DNA of 64,000 bases from Candidatus Azobacteroides sp. (GCA_009778655.1 WRFZ01000179.1:1-64000); one strand, 5' to 3'. Shown: positions 36,704 through 45,624, numbered from the stretch's first letter. The notes: a model not told the origin generated them from the sequence alone. Made by a program: numbers and translations.

Positions 36704-37280
36704 ATATATGATTGAGGAGGCCTGTATATTAGCCGGAGGAAAAAGTTCTCGAATGGGAGAAGACAAGGGATTGAAATTACTGCACGGCAAGCCGATGATT
36801 CGGTATGTGATAGAAGCGTTAATTCCTCGTTTTCCACGGATAAAAATCAGCGCCGGAAATCCGGAATATAACATGTTCGGGTATGAAGTGGTCGCTGATG
36901 TTATTCCGGAAAAAGGACCGATGGGCGGAATTTATACGGCGCTGAAAAATTTGTCCGGTGATGATCTGTTTATTATCAGTTGCGATATGCCGTATATCTC
37001 CGGTTCATCATTCGATGGTCTGTTGCAACAAAAAAACGAGTCGGCAACGGTAGCCGTTTGCGACGGAAAAATTCAACCGTTGTTCGGCATCTACGGCAAA
37101 AATCTGATTCCCCTGCTGGAAGCGAAAATCGAACAAAATCAATTGGGAATGACCGCGTTTTTACGGGAAATAAATGCAACCTTCGTTGACATAAACAATG
37201 AGGCCGGTTTTTTGAATATTAATACGCCGGATGATTTCAGACACATAGAAAATGAATTTAAAAATAAATCAGAGAAATGA
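36696..37280 (+). CDS. mobA: Molybdenum cofactor guanylyltransferase MobA
   Basis: Attaches GMP to molybdopterin, giving the dinucleotide form required by DMSO-reductase-superfamily enzymes such as the one encoded here. It has 194 residues. The nucleotidyltransferase signature LAGGKSSRMGEDKGLKLLHGKPMI (about 13-36, in pieces) is clear. SCDMPYIS (about 93-100) supplies the metal-binding Asp, and the C-terminal NINTPDDF is typical. The start at 36696 overlaps the preceding gene; an ATG at 36708 is a possible alternative. No mobB is seen. Confidence 0.9.
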   Translation: MIEYMIEEACILAGGKSSRMGEDKGLKLLHGKPMIRYVIEALIPRFPRIKISAGNPEYNMFGYEVVADVIPEKGPMGGIYTALKNLSGDDLFIISCDMPYISGSSFDGLLQQKNESATVAVCDGKIQPLFGIYGKNLIPLLEAKIEQNQLGMTAFLREINATFVDINNEAGFLNINTPDDFRHIENEFKNKSEK

Positions 37281-37504
37281 GAATCCGAATTTTTGGAAAT
37301 CTGACCGACATCTTCGGCGCCGATAATTATACGATTGAACCGGCAGCCACCGTATCGGATTTGAAGGAAAAGCTGGAACAAATTTTTCCTCAATTGAGAA
37401 ACTGCGTTTATTTAACGATAGTTAATGACGAAGCGGCGCAAGAAAACGATTCCATTCCTTCCGATGCCGAAGTGGCTTTGCTTCCGCCGTATTCGGGAGG
37501 GTAA
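37277..37504 (+). CDS. moaD: Molybdopterin synthase small subunit MoaD
   Basis: Ubiquitin-fold sulfur carrier of 75 residues that donates sulfur to precursor Z within molybdopterin synthase. It starts with the beta strand MRIRIFGNLTDIFG and ends in the essential double glycine (LLPPYSGG). It overlaps mobA by four bases and precedes moaE by 11, giving the usual subunit pair. Its activation needs an E1-like adenylyltransferase (MoeB), which is not in this window and must be supplied elsewhere, perhaps by a ThiF homologue. Confidence 0.92.
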   Translation: MRIRIFGNLTDIFGADNYTIEPAATVSDLKEKLEQIFPQLRNCVYLTIVNDEAAQENDSIPSDAEVALLPPYSGG

Positions 37505-37515
37505 ATAATAGGATT

Positions 37516-37956
37516 ATGAATGAACGACAAAAAAACTTCTTTATTGAAGGCGCAATTTCCGAAATTTATATAGCGGAAATATTGCAAAAATACAGAACGG
37601 AAACAAAAGCGGGAGGGCACAGTATCTTTTTAGGTCAAGTGCGCGCCGATGAAAAAGACGGCCAAGAGGTGCAAGCCATCGAGTTTACGGCGTATCAAGA
37701 ACCGGCGATAAAAAAAATGGCGCAAATACGGGAAGAGATTATCGCTAAATACAAATTAATCGGTTTGCATGTTTATCACAGCTTGGGAATCGTGCAAAAA
37801 GGCGAAATCTGCCTCTTTGCCTTTACTTGCGCTCAACACCGAAAACCGGCGATGGAGGCTTGCAGCGAGTTGGTGGAACGGTTGAAAAAAGAATTACCCG
37901 TTTGGGGCAAAGAAATTTGTAACGACGGTTCTCATCATTGGAAAGAAAACAGATGA
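37516..37956 (+). CDS. moaE: Molybdopterin synthase catalytic subunit MoaE
   Basis: Large subunit of molybdopterin synthase, 146 residues. Family segments: GGHSIFLGQVRADEKDGQEVQAIEFTAYQ (about 33-61, in pieces), the central helix with KKMAQIREEI, and the C-terminal AQHRKPAMEACSELVERLKKELPVWGKE, which carries the conserved His-Arg and catalytic-site lysines. The TGA stop shares its last base with the first unit of a nine-copy heptanucleotide repeat that fills most of the gap to moaCB. Confidence 0.91.
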   Translation: MNERQKNFFIEGAISEIYIAEILQKYRTETKAGGHSIFLGQVRADEKDGQEVQAIEFTAYQEPAIKKMAQIREEIIAKYKLIGLHVYHSLGIVQKGEICLFAFTCAQHRKPAMEACSELVERLKKELPVWGKEICNDGSHHWKENR

Positions 37957-38018
37957 ATTATAAATTATGAATTATGAATTATGAATTATGAATTATAAAT
38001 TATGAATTATGAATTAAT
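37956..38018 (+). repeat. Nine-unit heptanucleotide tandem repeat (AATTATR)
   Basis: The units, in register, are AATTATA, then AATTATG four times, AATTATA, AATTATG twice and AATTAAT. The array begins on the last base of the moaE stop codon and ends 15 bases before the moaCB ATG. Same unit as the array at 29475-29516. Confidence 0.92.
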
Positions 38019-38033
38019 ACAAATTTTTTAGTT

Positions 38034-38942
38034 ATGATAGACATTACATCAAAAAACAGTTCGTTGCGGAAGGCAACAGCACAAGCCGTAGTGAAAACAA
38101 GTTCACCGCAAACGATACAGGCTGTGCAAGAGAATAAAGTCCCCAAAGGGAATGTATTTGAAATGGCAAGAGCCGCAGCATTACTTGCGGCTAAACATAC
38201 CGCTTCGGTGATACCCGATTGCCATCCGATGCCCATAGAATATGCGGCAGTCGGCTTTGAAATCGAGGATTTGCAAATCATTATTACGGCGGAAATAAAA
38301 ACCGTCTATAAAACCGGAGTAGAGATGGAAGCCTTGTATGCCGCTTCCGTTGCGGCCCTTACTATTTACGACATGCTGAAACCCCTTGATAAGAATATGG
38401 AGATACTCCATATTCAATTATCGGAAAAACGAGGAGGCAAATCGGATAAGAAGGATGTTTTTGACGTACCGTTGACCGCTTCGGTAATCGTATGTTCCGA
38501 CAGCATTTCCGGAGGAGATAAAGAAGATAAAGCCGGAAAAGTAATCATGGAAAAACTGAAAACCGGAGGAGTAATCGTCTCCGATTATATCATTATCCCC
38601 GATGAAATCGAGGAAATTCAAGCCAAAGTAAAGGCATATACCCGGCAGGGAATCAATATGGTGTTGATTACCGGCGGTACCGGATTATCCAAACGGGACG
38701 TAACGCCCGAAGCCGTAAAGCCTTTGTTGGACAGAGAGATTCCGGGTATAGCAGAAGCCATGCGGAATTACGGTCAAGACCGGACGCCATTGTCAATGCT
38801 CTCCAGAAGCATTGCCGGATTTATCGGAGAAACCTTGGTGATCGCTTTGCCCGGCTCTACCAAAGGTGCGGAAGAATCCATGGATGCTATTTTCCCTGCC
38901 GTATTGCATGTTTTTAAAATTCAAGATGGATTTCAACATTAA
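38034..38942 (+). CDS. moaCB: Fused MoaC-MoaB/MogA molybdenum cofactor protein
   Basis: Bifunctional protein of 302 residues. Residues about 1-150 are MoaC (cyclic pyranopterin monophosphate synthase), with KGNVFEMARAAALLAAKHT, PDCHPMPIEYAAVGFEI and GVEMEALYAASVAALTIYDM. Residues about 160-302 are the MoaB/MogA adenylyltransferase-type domain, with ITGGTGLSKRDVTPEAVKPLLDREIPGIAEAM and IALPGSTKGAEESM (in pieces). Fusions of this type are known and combine an early step with a late activation step. Together with moaA, moaD, moaE and moeA, the cluster covers the pathway except MoaD adenylation. Confidence 0.9.
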   Translation: MIDITSKNSSLRKATAQAVVKTSSPQTIQAVQENKVPKGNVFEMARAAALLAAKHTASVIPDCHPMPIEYAAVGFEIEDLQIIITAEIKTVYKTGVEMEALYAASVAALTIYDMLKPLDKNMEILHIQLSEKRGGKSDKKDVFDVPLTASVIVCSDSISGGDKEDKAGKVIMEKLKTGGVIVSDYIIIPDEIEEIQAKVKAYTRQGINMVLITGGTGLSKRDVTPEAVKPLLDREIPGIAEAMRNYGQDRTPLSMLSRSIAGFIGETLVIALPGSTKGAEESMDAIFPAVLHVFKIQDGFQH

Positions 38943-39000
38943 GAAAATAATTGGGAATTATTAATTAAAATTATAAATAACAATTTAAAATTAGAGATTT

Positions 39001-39747
39001 ATGAGAAAAACAATTTTTTTAGTTTTACTTTCGCTGGTAAGCATCGGTATCTTTGCTCAAAAAGCGAATATTGCGGCTGCGGCTAATTTGAGATTTGTGT
39101 TGGAAGAAATAAAGACACAATACGTGAATGAAAACCCGAATGCGACCATCCAACTCACTTTTAGCTCATCGGGTACACTTACACAGCAAGTTACAAACGG
39201 CGCTCCTTTTGATCTTTTTCTGTCGGCCGATACCGTTTTCCCGAATAAAATAAAGGATGCCGGGATGGCTTCGGGTTCGGTAGAAACCTATTGTTACGGT
39301 AAAATAGCGATGTGGAGTTCTTCTCTTGATCTTTCTCAAGGTCTTCCTATCGTATTGTCTCCCGAAGTAAAGAAAATAGCCATTGCCAATCCGGTAAATG
39401 CTCCTTACGGAGAAAATACGGTTGCGATGCTTAAAAATCAAAACCTGTACGATAAAGTCAGCGATAAAATTGTTTGGGGAGAAAACATTAGTCAAACCGC
39501 GCAATATGCCTTTTCGGGAAATGTGGAAATAGGCTTTATCGCTCTTTCATTGGCGTTGGCTCCCGATATGAAAGATAAAGGGAAATATTATGTCTTGCCT
39601 GAGAATATTTGTCCGCCTGTCGAACAAGCCGCCGTTCTTGTTAAAGGATGGGAAAAGAATGGAGAAGCGGCTAAGTTCTTGAAATACTTGAGGAGTGAAA
39701 AATGTAAGCCCTTATGGGAAAAATACGGATACAGTCTGCCGCAATAA
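39001..39747 (+). CDS. modA: Molybdate ABC transporter substrate-binding protein ModA
   Basis: Periplasmic binding protein of 248 residues. The signal peptide ends near residue 20 (SIGIFAQ). The mature start NIAAAANLRFVLEEI is the ModA hallmark, with ligand-contact residues expected in AAANL and in the TFSSSGTL segment (about 53-60). GAPFDLFLSADTVFPNKI (about 67-84) is also typical. It opens the molybdate-uptake section of the cluster. It is separated from the permease gene modB by an outer-membrane porin gene. Confidence 0.9.
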   Translation: MRKTIFLVLLSLVSIGIFAQKANIAAAANLRFVLEEIKTQYVNENPNATIQLTFSSSGTLTQQVTNGAPFDLFLSADTVFPNKIKDAGMASGSVETYCYGKIAMWSSSLDLSQGLPIVLSPEVKKIAIANPVNAPYGENTVAMLKNQNLYDKVSDKIVWGENISQTAQYAFSGNVEIGFIALSLALAPDMKDKGKYYVLPENICPPVEQAAVLVKGWEKNGEAAKFLKYLRSEKCKPLWEKYGYSLPQ

Positions 39748-39769
39748 AACATTTTAAAAAATAAATCTT

Positions 39770-41014
39770 ATGAAGAAACTATTATTTATTGTAAGTATTT
39801 CTCTCTTGTCCGTAACCCATGCATTCGGACAAGCAATCAAAGTTGATGCCGAAGTTCGCTCGCGCGGCGAGTATCGCGACGGATTCCGAGAACCGTTGGC
39901 AGATACGCTCAATCCGGTTTATGTAAACAATTTACGAACCAAACTGAATATCGCATACGCTTCGTCGGACGTTAAAGCCAAAGTATCGTTGCTTGACACG
40001 CGCACGCTCGGCGGTACCGAGCCGGGAAGAACCGGCAGCGGAATAGGAGTTCTCGAAGCATGGGGAGAATATAACTTTACTCCCGAATTTTCGTTTTCGA
40101 TCGGGCGGCAAGGATTGGAGTATGACGACAAACGTTTGTTTTCATACAACAATTGGAGCAACACGCCCGCAGCGCACGACATCGCAATGCTGAAATACAA
40201 CGGTTCGGGATTATCGGTTCATTTCGGCACGGCGTATAACAACGCAAGCGATGCTCTTTATCAATCTATCACTCCCTACACAATGACCTACAGAACGTTG
40301 AACTTCATTCGGGCCGAAAAAAATTTCGGATTGCTTTCCGCGTCGGCTCTTTGGGTTAACGACGGTTATCAAAGCGGATCCGAAAACGATGTAACTACGA
40401 CCTACCGCAATACGGTGGGCGGTAACTTGTGGCTGACAAACAAAAAAAATCCTTTCACATTTTTAGCAAGCGGATATTACCAATTCGGACATGACCGATC
40501 AAACAAAAAACTAAGCTCTTATCTGTTGGCAATTAATGCGCAGCAAACGTGGGCCGGAAGATACAGCTTGCAAATCGGAGGCGATTTGTATTCGGGTTCC
40601 GCTTACGACATAGATGCAAAGAAAAGCAACACATTTAACAAACTGTACGGTTCTAACCATTCTTTCAACGGTTCCATGGAATATTGGAGTACTTTGCCGA
40701 ACCAAGGTCTGTTTGATTTTTTTGCGGGTGCAACCGCCAAAGGTTCTTCTAAATTCGACATTAACTTGACTTATCACTACTTTGCCACGGCGAGAGCCAT
40801 GAATGCAGACGGCGATAAAGGTTTGGGTTCGGAAATTGATCTCACGGCAAACTATACGGTTAACGAACTGCTGGCCGTACAAGGCGGCTGGAGCTTCTAT
40901 TTCAAAAACAACGGAACCGATATAGTGAAGAGCAAAACAGGTATAGATACCCGTTTCCCTCAATGGATATACCTTCAATTAACATTTAAGCCCGTATTTT
41001 TTAATAAAAAATAA
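39770..41014 (+). CDS. Outer-membrane beta-barrel porin (alginate-export-like)
   Basis: Protein of 414 residues with a signal peptide ending near residue 21 (THAFGQ). A succession of amphipathic strands follows, for example FTPEFSFSIGRQGLEYDD, NLWLTNKKNPFTFLASGYYQF and FDINLTYHYFATARAM. It ends in aromatic-containing strands (WIYLQLTFKPVFF), as outer-membrane barrels do. The overall pattern resembles the alginate-export/porin superfamily. Its place between modA and modB, with gaps of 22 and 8 bases, points to a channel for molybdate or nitrate rather than a sugar. That substrate is inference from position. Confidence 0.75.
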   Translation: MKKLLFIVSISLLSVTHAFGQAIKVDAEVRSRGEYRDGFREPLADTLNPVYVNNLRTKLNIAYASSDVKAKVSLLDTRTLGGTEPGRTGSGIGVLEAWGEYNFTPEFSFSIGRQGLEYDDKRLFSYNNWSNTPAAHDIAMLKYNGSGLSVHFGTAYNNASDALYQSITPYTMTYRTLNFIRAEKNFGLLSASALWVNDGYQSGSENDVTTTYRNTVGGNLWLTNKKNPFTFLASGYYQFGHDRSNKKLSSYLLAINAQQTWAGRYSLQIGGDLYSGSAYDIDAKKSNTFNKLYGSNHSFNGSMEYWSTLPNQGLFDFFAGATAKGSSKFDINLTYHYFATARAMNADGDKGLGSEIDLTANYTVNELLAVQGGWSFYFKNNGTDIVKSKTGIDTRFPQWIYLQLTFKPVFFNKK

Positions 41015-41022
41015 AAACGTAA

Positions 41023-41700
41023 TTGAAATCTGATTTTATCAATACGCTTGCATTAACCGGAGAATTAGCCGTAATAACGACGATCCTGTTATTGATTGTG
41101 GGGCTTCCCATTGCCTACGGGCTGTCTTACAGCCGCCGAAGAATAAAAGCTGTTTTTGAAGCGCTGATATGTATGCCGCTGGTATTGCCTCCGACCGTTC
41201 TGGGATATTATCTGTTGGTGGCTTTCAGTCCACAAAATGCTTTCGGGGCTTTTCTGGAAAAATATTTTGATACCCGTCTGGCATTTACCTTCGAAGGAAT
41301 TGTCATAGCAAGTATTATTGCCGGACTTCCTTTTATGATACAACCGCTTCAGAACGGATTTACAGCCCTGCCCGAAAGTTACAGGGAAGCTGCCTATACC
41401 TTGGGAAAATCTAAATTCGAGACTTTTTATCGGGTATTGCTTCCTAACATAAAACCGTCTGTTATTACGGGAATAGCTCTGACTTTTGCTCATAGTATCG
41501 GTGAATTTGGAATCGTTTTAATGGTGGGAGGCAATATTCCGGGCGAAACCCGTATTGCCTCCATTGCCATTTACGATCAGGTGCAAGCGCTAAACTACAA
41601 AGCGGCCAATCAATATTCCGGCATTTTATTTATTATTTCTTTTGCATTGCTGACGCTGATTTACAGTATTAATAAGAATTTCAGGTTGAGGATGAACTAA
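41023..41700 (+). CDS. modB: Molybdate ABC transporter permease ModB
   Basis: Inner-membrane permease of 225 residues with five to six helices. The EAA loop that docks on the ATPase is visible (EAAYTLGKSKFETFYRVLLPNIKP, about 122-145, in pieces). The ModB-typical GEFGIVLMVGGNIPGETR is near 161-178. The only in-frame start near the previous gene is TTG at 41023, eight bases after the porin stop. Upstream MPLVLPPTVLGYYLL is typical of the family. Confidence 0.9.
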   Translation: MKSDFINTLALTGELAVITTILLLIVGLPIAYGLSYSRRRIKAVFEALICMPLVLPPTVLGYYLLVAFSPQNAFGAFLEKYFDTRLAFTFEGIVIASIIAGLPFMIQPLQNGFTALPESYREAAYTLGKSKFETFYRVLLPNIKPSVITGIALTFAHSIGEFGIVLMVGGNIPGETRIASIAIYDQVQALNYKAANQYSGILFIISFALLTLIYSINKNFRLRMN

Positions 41701-41717
41701 ACCCCAAAAGTCAAGAG

Positions 41718-42371
41718 ATGATACATATTCATGTGGAACGAAAATTAATGAGCGCCGACGGAGTGAAAATACTGACGATCGAAACCCGGATTCCGGAAAA
41801 TCAATTAATCTGTATCACGGGACATTCCGGAGCCGGAAAAACGACGATGCTTCGTATGATAGCGGGATTAACTCGTCCCGATAAAGGAATTATTCAAATA
41901 GGTGAAACAACGGTTTTCGATTCTTTTCAAAAAATAAATCTCCCCCCGCAAAAAAGAAATATCGGGTTTATGTTTCAAGATTACGCCTTATTTCCCAATA
42001 TGACGGTAGAAGAAAATATCGCCTTTGCACAGTCCCGGGAAAAAGATAAAGATTGGATAAATATGTTAATGGAGACTTTCGGACTGAAAGCGTTGAGAAA
42101 ACAAAAACCGGACAAACTATCGGGAGGGCAGAAGCAAAGAGTGGCGCTTGCCCGCGCTTTAGCAAGGAAAGCAAACATTCTGTTATTGGATGAGCCGCTC
42201 TCTGCCGTAGATCGTAAAATGCGAACGGAACTGCAAGATGAAATATTGAAAACGCATCAACTTTTCGGCTCGACGATCTTGTTGGTGAGTCACGATGAAG
42301 ACGAAATCAATAAAATGGCTTCCTATATTTTTCCTATGGACGGAGAAAAATCAGAATTGAAAAAAGTCTGA
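41718..42371 (+). CDS. modC: Molybdate ABC transporter ATP-binding protein ModC
   Basis: ABC ATPase of 217 residues: Walker A GHSGAGKTT (about 35-43), Q-loop near FMFQDYALFPNM, signature LSGGQKQRVALARALA (about 134-149), Walker B ILLLDEPLSAVD and the switch histidine in LVSHDEDE. It lacks the C-terminal Mop (molybdate-binding) domain that makes typical ModC about 350 residues, so feedback inhibition by bound molybdate is not expected. It is the last gene of the cluster; ychF follows after 98 bases with its own promoter box. Confidence 0.88.
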   Translation: MIHIHVERKLMSADGVKILTIETRIPENQLICITGHSGAGKTTMLRMIAGLTRPDKGIIQIGETTVFDSFQKINLPPQKRNIGFMFQDYALFPNMTVEENIAFAQSREKDKDWINMLMETFGLKALRKQKPDKLSGGQKQRVALARALARKANILLLDEPLSAVDRKMRTELQDEILKTHQLFGSTILLVSHDEDEINKMASYIFPMDGEKSELKKV

Positions 42372-42398
42372 GATGTAACGAGTATAAGATATAATTCC

Positions 42399-42406
42399 TA
42401 TCTTTG
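42399..42406 (+). promoter_or_regulatory. Bacteroidota -7 box for ychF
   Basis: TATCTTTG lies 63 bases upstream of the ychF ATG and marks a new transcription unit after modC. No good TTTG occurs at the -33 distance. Confidence 0.5.
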
Positions 42407-42469
42407 TACGCTCTTATAATAAAAAATGGTTATTGAGAACGTAAATTGTTACAATAAAAGATATATTCA

Positions 42470-43573
42470 ATGGCATTACAATGCGGTATCGTCGGGCTTC
42501 CCAATGTGGGCAAATCAACGCTGTTTAACTGTCTTTCCAATGCGAAAGCGCAAGCGGCAAACTTTCCTTTTTGTACAATAGACCCCAATGTCGGCGTCAT
42601 TACCGTACCCGACGAACGTCTGAATAAGCTGGCCGAATTGGTGCATCCGCAGAAAATTGTCCCGACCACCGTCGAAATTGTTGATATTGCCGGATTGGTG
42701 AAAGGCGCCAGTCAAGGCGAAGGGCTGGGTAATAAATTCCTTGCCAACATTCGTGAAACGGATGCAATCCTGCATGTGCTGCGTTGCTTCGACGATGAAA
42801 ACGTAACCCATGTGGATGGCACGATTAATCCCGTTCGCGACAAAGAAATCATTGATTACGAACTTCAACTGAAAGACCTTGAAACGGTGGAATCCCGTAT
42901 TAATAAAGTACAAAAACAGGCGCAGACCGGCGGCGATAAACAGGCGAAAATTCAGCTTGATGTTTTGTTGCAATTTAAAGCCGCGCTTGAACAAGGCAAA
43001 GCGGCCCGAACGGTGAAATTCGACAACAAAGAATCCGAAAAAGCGGCTCACGATTTGTTTCTTTTGACGAATAAGCCGGTTTTGTACGTTTGTAATGTAG
43101 ATGAGGCTTCGGCTGTTTCCGGAAATGCCTATTCGAATGCAGTTCGCGAAGCGGTTAAAGGAGAGGAAGCCGAATTGTTAATCGTCGCCGCCAAAATCGA
43201 ATCGGAAATAGCCGAATTTGAAACTTACGAAGAACGCGAAATGTTTCTCGATGAACTCGGTTTGAAAGAATCGGGCGTTAACCGACTGATTAAAGCTGCA
43301 TATAGATTGTTGAATCTGGAAACGTTCCTCACTGCCGGCCCGCAGGAAGTTCGTGCGTGGACTTATCTGAAAGGGAGTAAAGCCCCGCAATGCGCCGGAG
43401 TCATTCATACCGATTTTGAAAAGGGATTCATTCGGGCCGAAGTAATCAAATATGCCGATTATATTAAACTCGGTTCGGAAAGCGCTTGCAAAGAAGCCGG
43501 CAAAATGTTTGTCGAAGGAAAAGAATACGTCGTACGCGACGGAGATATTATGCATTTTCGCTTTAATGTTTAA
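42470..43573 (+). CDS. ychF: Redox-regulated ATPase YchF (Obg family)
   Basis: OLA1/YchF-type P-loop protein of 367 residues, which prefers ATP over GTP. The P-loop is [12 protein letters not shown] (about 8-19). Switch regions include [21 protein letters not shown], seen here with VDIAGLV near 65. The [12 protein letters not shown] segment is near 202-213. The C-terminal TGS domain ends with [18 protein letters not shown], the family terminus. It is a conserved housekeeping protein that binds ribosomes and is linked to oxidative-stress response elsewhere. Confidence 0.95.
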   Translation: MALQCGIVGLPNVGKSTLFNCLSNAKAQAANFPFCTIDPNVGVITVPDERLNKLAELVHPQKIVPTTVEIVDIAGLVKGASQGEGLGNKFLANIRETDAILHVLRCFDDENVTHVDGTINPVRDKEIIDYELQLKDLETVESRINKVQKQAQTGGDKQAKIQLDVLLQFKAALEQGKAARTVKFDNKESEKAAHDLFLLTNKPVLYVCNVDEASAVSGNAYSNAVREAVKGEEAELLIVAAKIESEIAEFETYEEREMFLDELGLKESGVNRLIKAAYRLLNLETFLTAGPQEVRAWTYLKGSKAPQCAGVIHTDFEKGFIRAEVIKYADYIKLGSESACKEAGKMFVEGKEYVVRDGDIMHFRFNV

Positions 43574-43592
43574 TTAATTAAATACTAACTAA

Positions 43593-44474
43593 ATGAAAAA
43601 GTTTTTTTTATTATTTGCGATTTTTTTTATTTGGATGGGCGCTCAAGCGCAGGAGAGCAAAAAGGTAGCCGGCGATTTAACGAGTTATGCTAAAGAAGAT
43701 ACCACGCGAGGGTGGAAGCATTTCGGAATCACAAGCCTTTCCTTTGGTCAGACTTCGCTCCAAAACTGGGCGGCCGGAGGCGACAATACGGTCTCGGGTG
43801 AGTTTGTTTTTAATACTTCGTTGAACTATTTGGACGACAAATTTTTTTGGGATAATAATTTATTGTTGGAATACGGATTGTTGTATTCATCAACTTCCGA
43901 TTGGCAAAAAGCAAGCGATAAATTGAGTCTGACCTCTATCGGCGGACGCAAAATTTCCAAAACATGGTCTGTTTCCGCTTTATTGAAGTTTTATACTCAG
44001 TTGACCAATGGGTATAATTATCCGGACAGAGACCATTACATTTCCTCTTTTATGGCTCCGGGCTATCTGGATATAGCTTTGGGTTTTACTTATAAACCGA
44101 ATCCGAAATATTCGTTGTTTCTTTCTCCGGTATCCGAACGGGCTATTTTTGTTGTGAGCGACTCGCTTTCCAATATCGGCGCTTTTGGCGTTGACGCGGG
44201 AAAGAAGACGAAGTTCGAGACCGGAGCTTATTTACTGGCTAACACAACGCAAGCGCTTTCATCCAATCTGAGCCTCATTTCCACGGTGGATTTATTTACT
44301 CCCTATACGAAAGATTTCGGAAATATTGACGTCAATTGGGATTTGCTTTTGAATTATAAAATCAATAAATTATTGACCGCTTCTTTAAACACCACGCTTC
44401 GGTATTATGATAAAGAAATAAAAAGAGTTCAGTTTAAGGAAATTGTGGGCTTGGGATTAACGTATCAATTTTAG
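43593..44474 (+). CDS. DUF3078 outer-membrane beta-barrel protein
   Basis: Protein of 293 residues with a signal peptide ending near residue 19 (MGAQAQ). The DUF3078 signature follows: GWKHFGITSLSFGQTSLQNWAAGGDNTVSG (about 40-69, in pieces). Repeated amphipathic strands fill the rest, ending in IVGLGLTYQF with the terminal Phe typical of outer-membrane barrels. The family is widespread in Bacteroidota and of unknown function. It is two bases upstream of a cyclophilin gene, which suggests folding assistance or simple co-expression. Confidence 0.83.
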   Translation: MKKFFLLFAIFFIWMGAQAQESKKVAGDLTSYAKEDTTRGWKHFGITSLSFGQTSLQNWAAGGDNTVSGEFVFNTSLNYLDDKFFWDNNLLLEYGLLYSSTSDWQKASDKLSLTSIGGRKISKTWSVSALLKFYTQLTNGYNYPDRDHYISSFMAPGYLDIALGFTYKPNPKYSLFLSPVSERAIFVVSDSLSNIGAFGVDAGKKTKFETGAYLLANTTQALSSNLSLISTVDLFTPYTKDFGNIDVNWDLLLNYKINKLLTASLNTTLRYYDKEIKRVQFKEIVGLGLTYQF

Positions 44475-44476
44475 TT

Positions 44477-45121
44477 ATGAAACAGAGAAATTTGATTTTA
44501 TTTATTTTTAATATTTTATTATTTATGACGATATCTTGTCAATCGAACGCACAAACCTATACGATTGAAACCAATCTGGGTAATATGCGGGTAAAATTAT
44601 ACGATCAAACGCCGTTGCACAAGGAAAATTTTGAAAAATTAGTTGCAGAGCAATTCTATGATGGCGTATTGTTTCACCGTATCATTGCTGGATTTATGAT
44701 TCAGACGGGAAATCCGGCAACCAAATCTGATTCGATCGAAATAGATCTAAACTATACCATTCCGGCTGAATTTGTTCCCGAATACTTTCACAAAAAAGGA
44801 GCTTTGGCCGCCGCGCGCACCGGCGACGCCGTGAATCCGGAAAAACGTTCCTCCTCTTCACAATTCTATATTGTGCAAGGTCGCACTTATACCGATGAAG
44901 AATTAAACCAAATAGAAGAACGATTACAAATCGAATTTTCGGAGTTTCAACGGGGAATCTATAAAACCGTAGGGGGAACTCCTTTCTTAGATCAAAATTA
45001 TACGGTGTTCGGTGAAGTTATCGAAGGATTGGATGTGGTTGATGCTATTGCATCTGTCCCGACCGGTCCGGGCGACTTCCCGGAAAAAGACATTCGAATA
45101 CTGCGAATCGTCAAAGATTAA
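44477..45121 (+). CDS. Cyclophilin-type peptidyl-prolyl isomerase, probable lipoprotein
   Basis: Cyclophilin domain protein of 214 residues. The signal peptide ends at a plausible lipobox (MTISC, Cys near 21). Catalytic-fold segments are FYDGVLFHRIIAGFMIQTGNP (about 55-75), with the key Arg in FHR, then GALAAARTG (about 110-118) and SSSQFYIVQGRTYTDEEL. GEVIEGLDVVDAI (about 178-190) completes the barrel. An insertion around residues 130-165 is common in bacterial forms. Likely periplasmic or inner-leaflet-anchored, assisting folding of exported proteins. Confidence 0.88.
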   Translation: MKQRNLILFIFNILLFMTISCQSNAQTYTIETNLGNMRVKLYDQTPLHKENFEKLVAEQFYDGVLFHRIIAGFMIQTGNPATKSDSIEIDLNYTIPAEFVPEYFHKKGALAAARTGDAVNPEKRSSSSQFYIVQGRTYTDEELNQIEERLQIEFSEFQRGIYKTVGGTPFLDQNYTVFGEVIEGLDVVDAIASVPTGPGDFPEKDIRILRIVKD

Positions 45122-45132
45122 TCTATCCGGCA

Positions 45133-45579
45133 ATGGCGGCGATTCTCGGTGACGACTATTTTATGGAACAAGCCTTATCGGAAGCGGCTGTCGCTTTCGA
45201 TAAAGGCGAAATTCCTATCGGAGCCGTCATTGTATGTGAAGGAAGAATTATTGCCCGGTCACATAATCTGACTGAAACCTTGAATGACGTCACGGCCCAT
45301 GCCGAGATGCAGGCGATTACCGCAGCCGCTTCCGTACTCGGAGGTAAATATTTGATTGATTGTACATTGTATGTTACGGTTGAACCCTGTCCGATGTGTG
45401 CCGGCGCATTAGCATGGGCGCAAATCGGCCGAATCGTTTATGGCGCCGACGATGAAAAACGCGGATATACGAAACTGACTCCAGATGTGCTTCATCCGAA
45501 AACTAAAGTCCAATCCGGCATTAAGGCGGACGAAGCCACTCGATTGATGAAGCGGTTCTTTAAGGAGTTGAGGGATTGA
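45133..45579 (+). CDS. tadA: tRNA adenosine deaminase TadA
   Basis: Zinc deaminase of 148 residues that converts A34 to inosine in tRNA-Arg(ACG). Zinc-site motifs: H56-A-E58 (TAHAEMQAI), with Glu as proton shuttle, and P-C86-x2-C89 (EPCPMCAGA). The N-terminal DDYFMEQALSEA is family-typical. Residues 1-6 are an extension, and an ATG at residue 11 is a weaker alternative start. It follows the cyclophilin gene by 11 bases. Confidence 0.92.
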   Translation: MAAILGDDYFMEQALSEAAVAFDKGEIPIGAVIVCEGRIIARSHNLTETLNDVTAHAEMQAITAAASVLGGKYLIDCTLYVTVEPCPMCAGALAWAQIGRIVYGADDEKRGYTKLTPDVLHPKTKVQSGIKADEATRLMKRFFKELRD

Positions 45580-45624
45580 CGGGAAATTATTTATCGGTTT
45601 TTATCATTAAAACAATATCATTGA

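Noticed and set aside
37956-38018. CRISPR-like array
   Set aside because: Direct seven-base tandem units without unique spacers of 25-40 bases and without cas genes; a microsatellite-type repeat instead.
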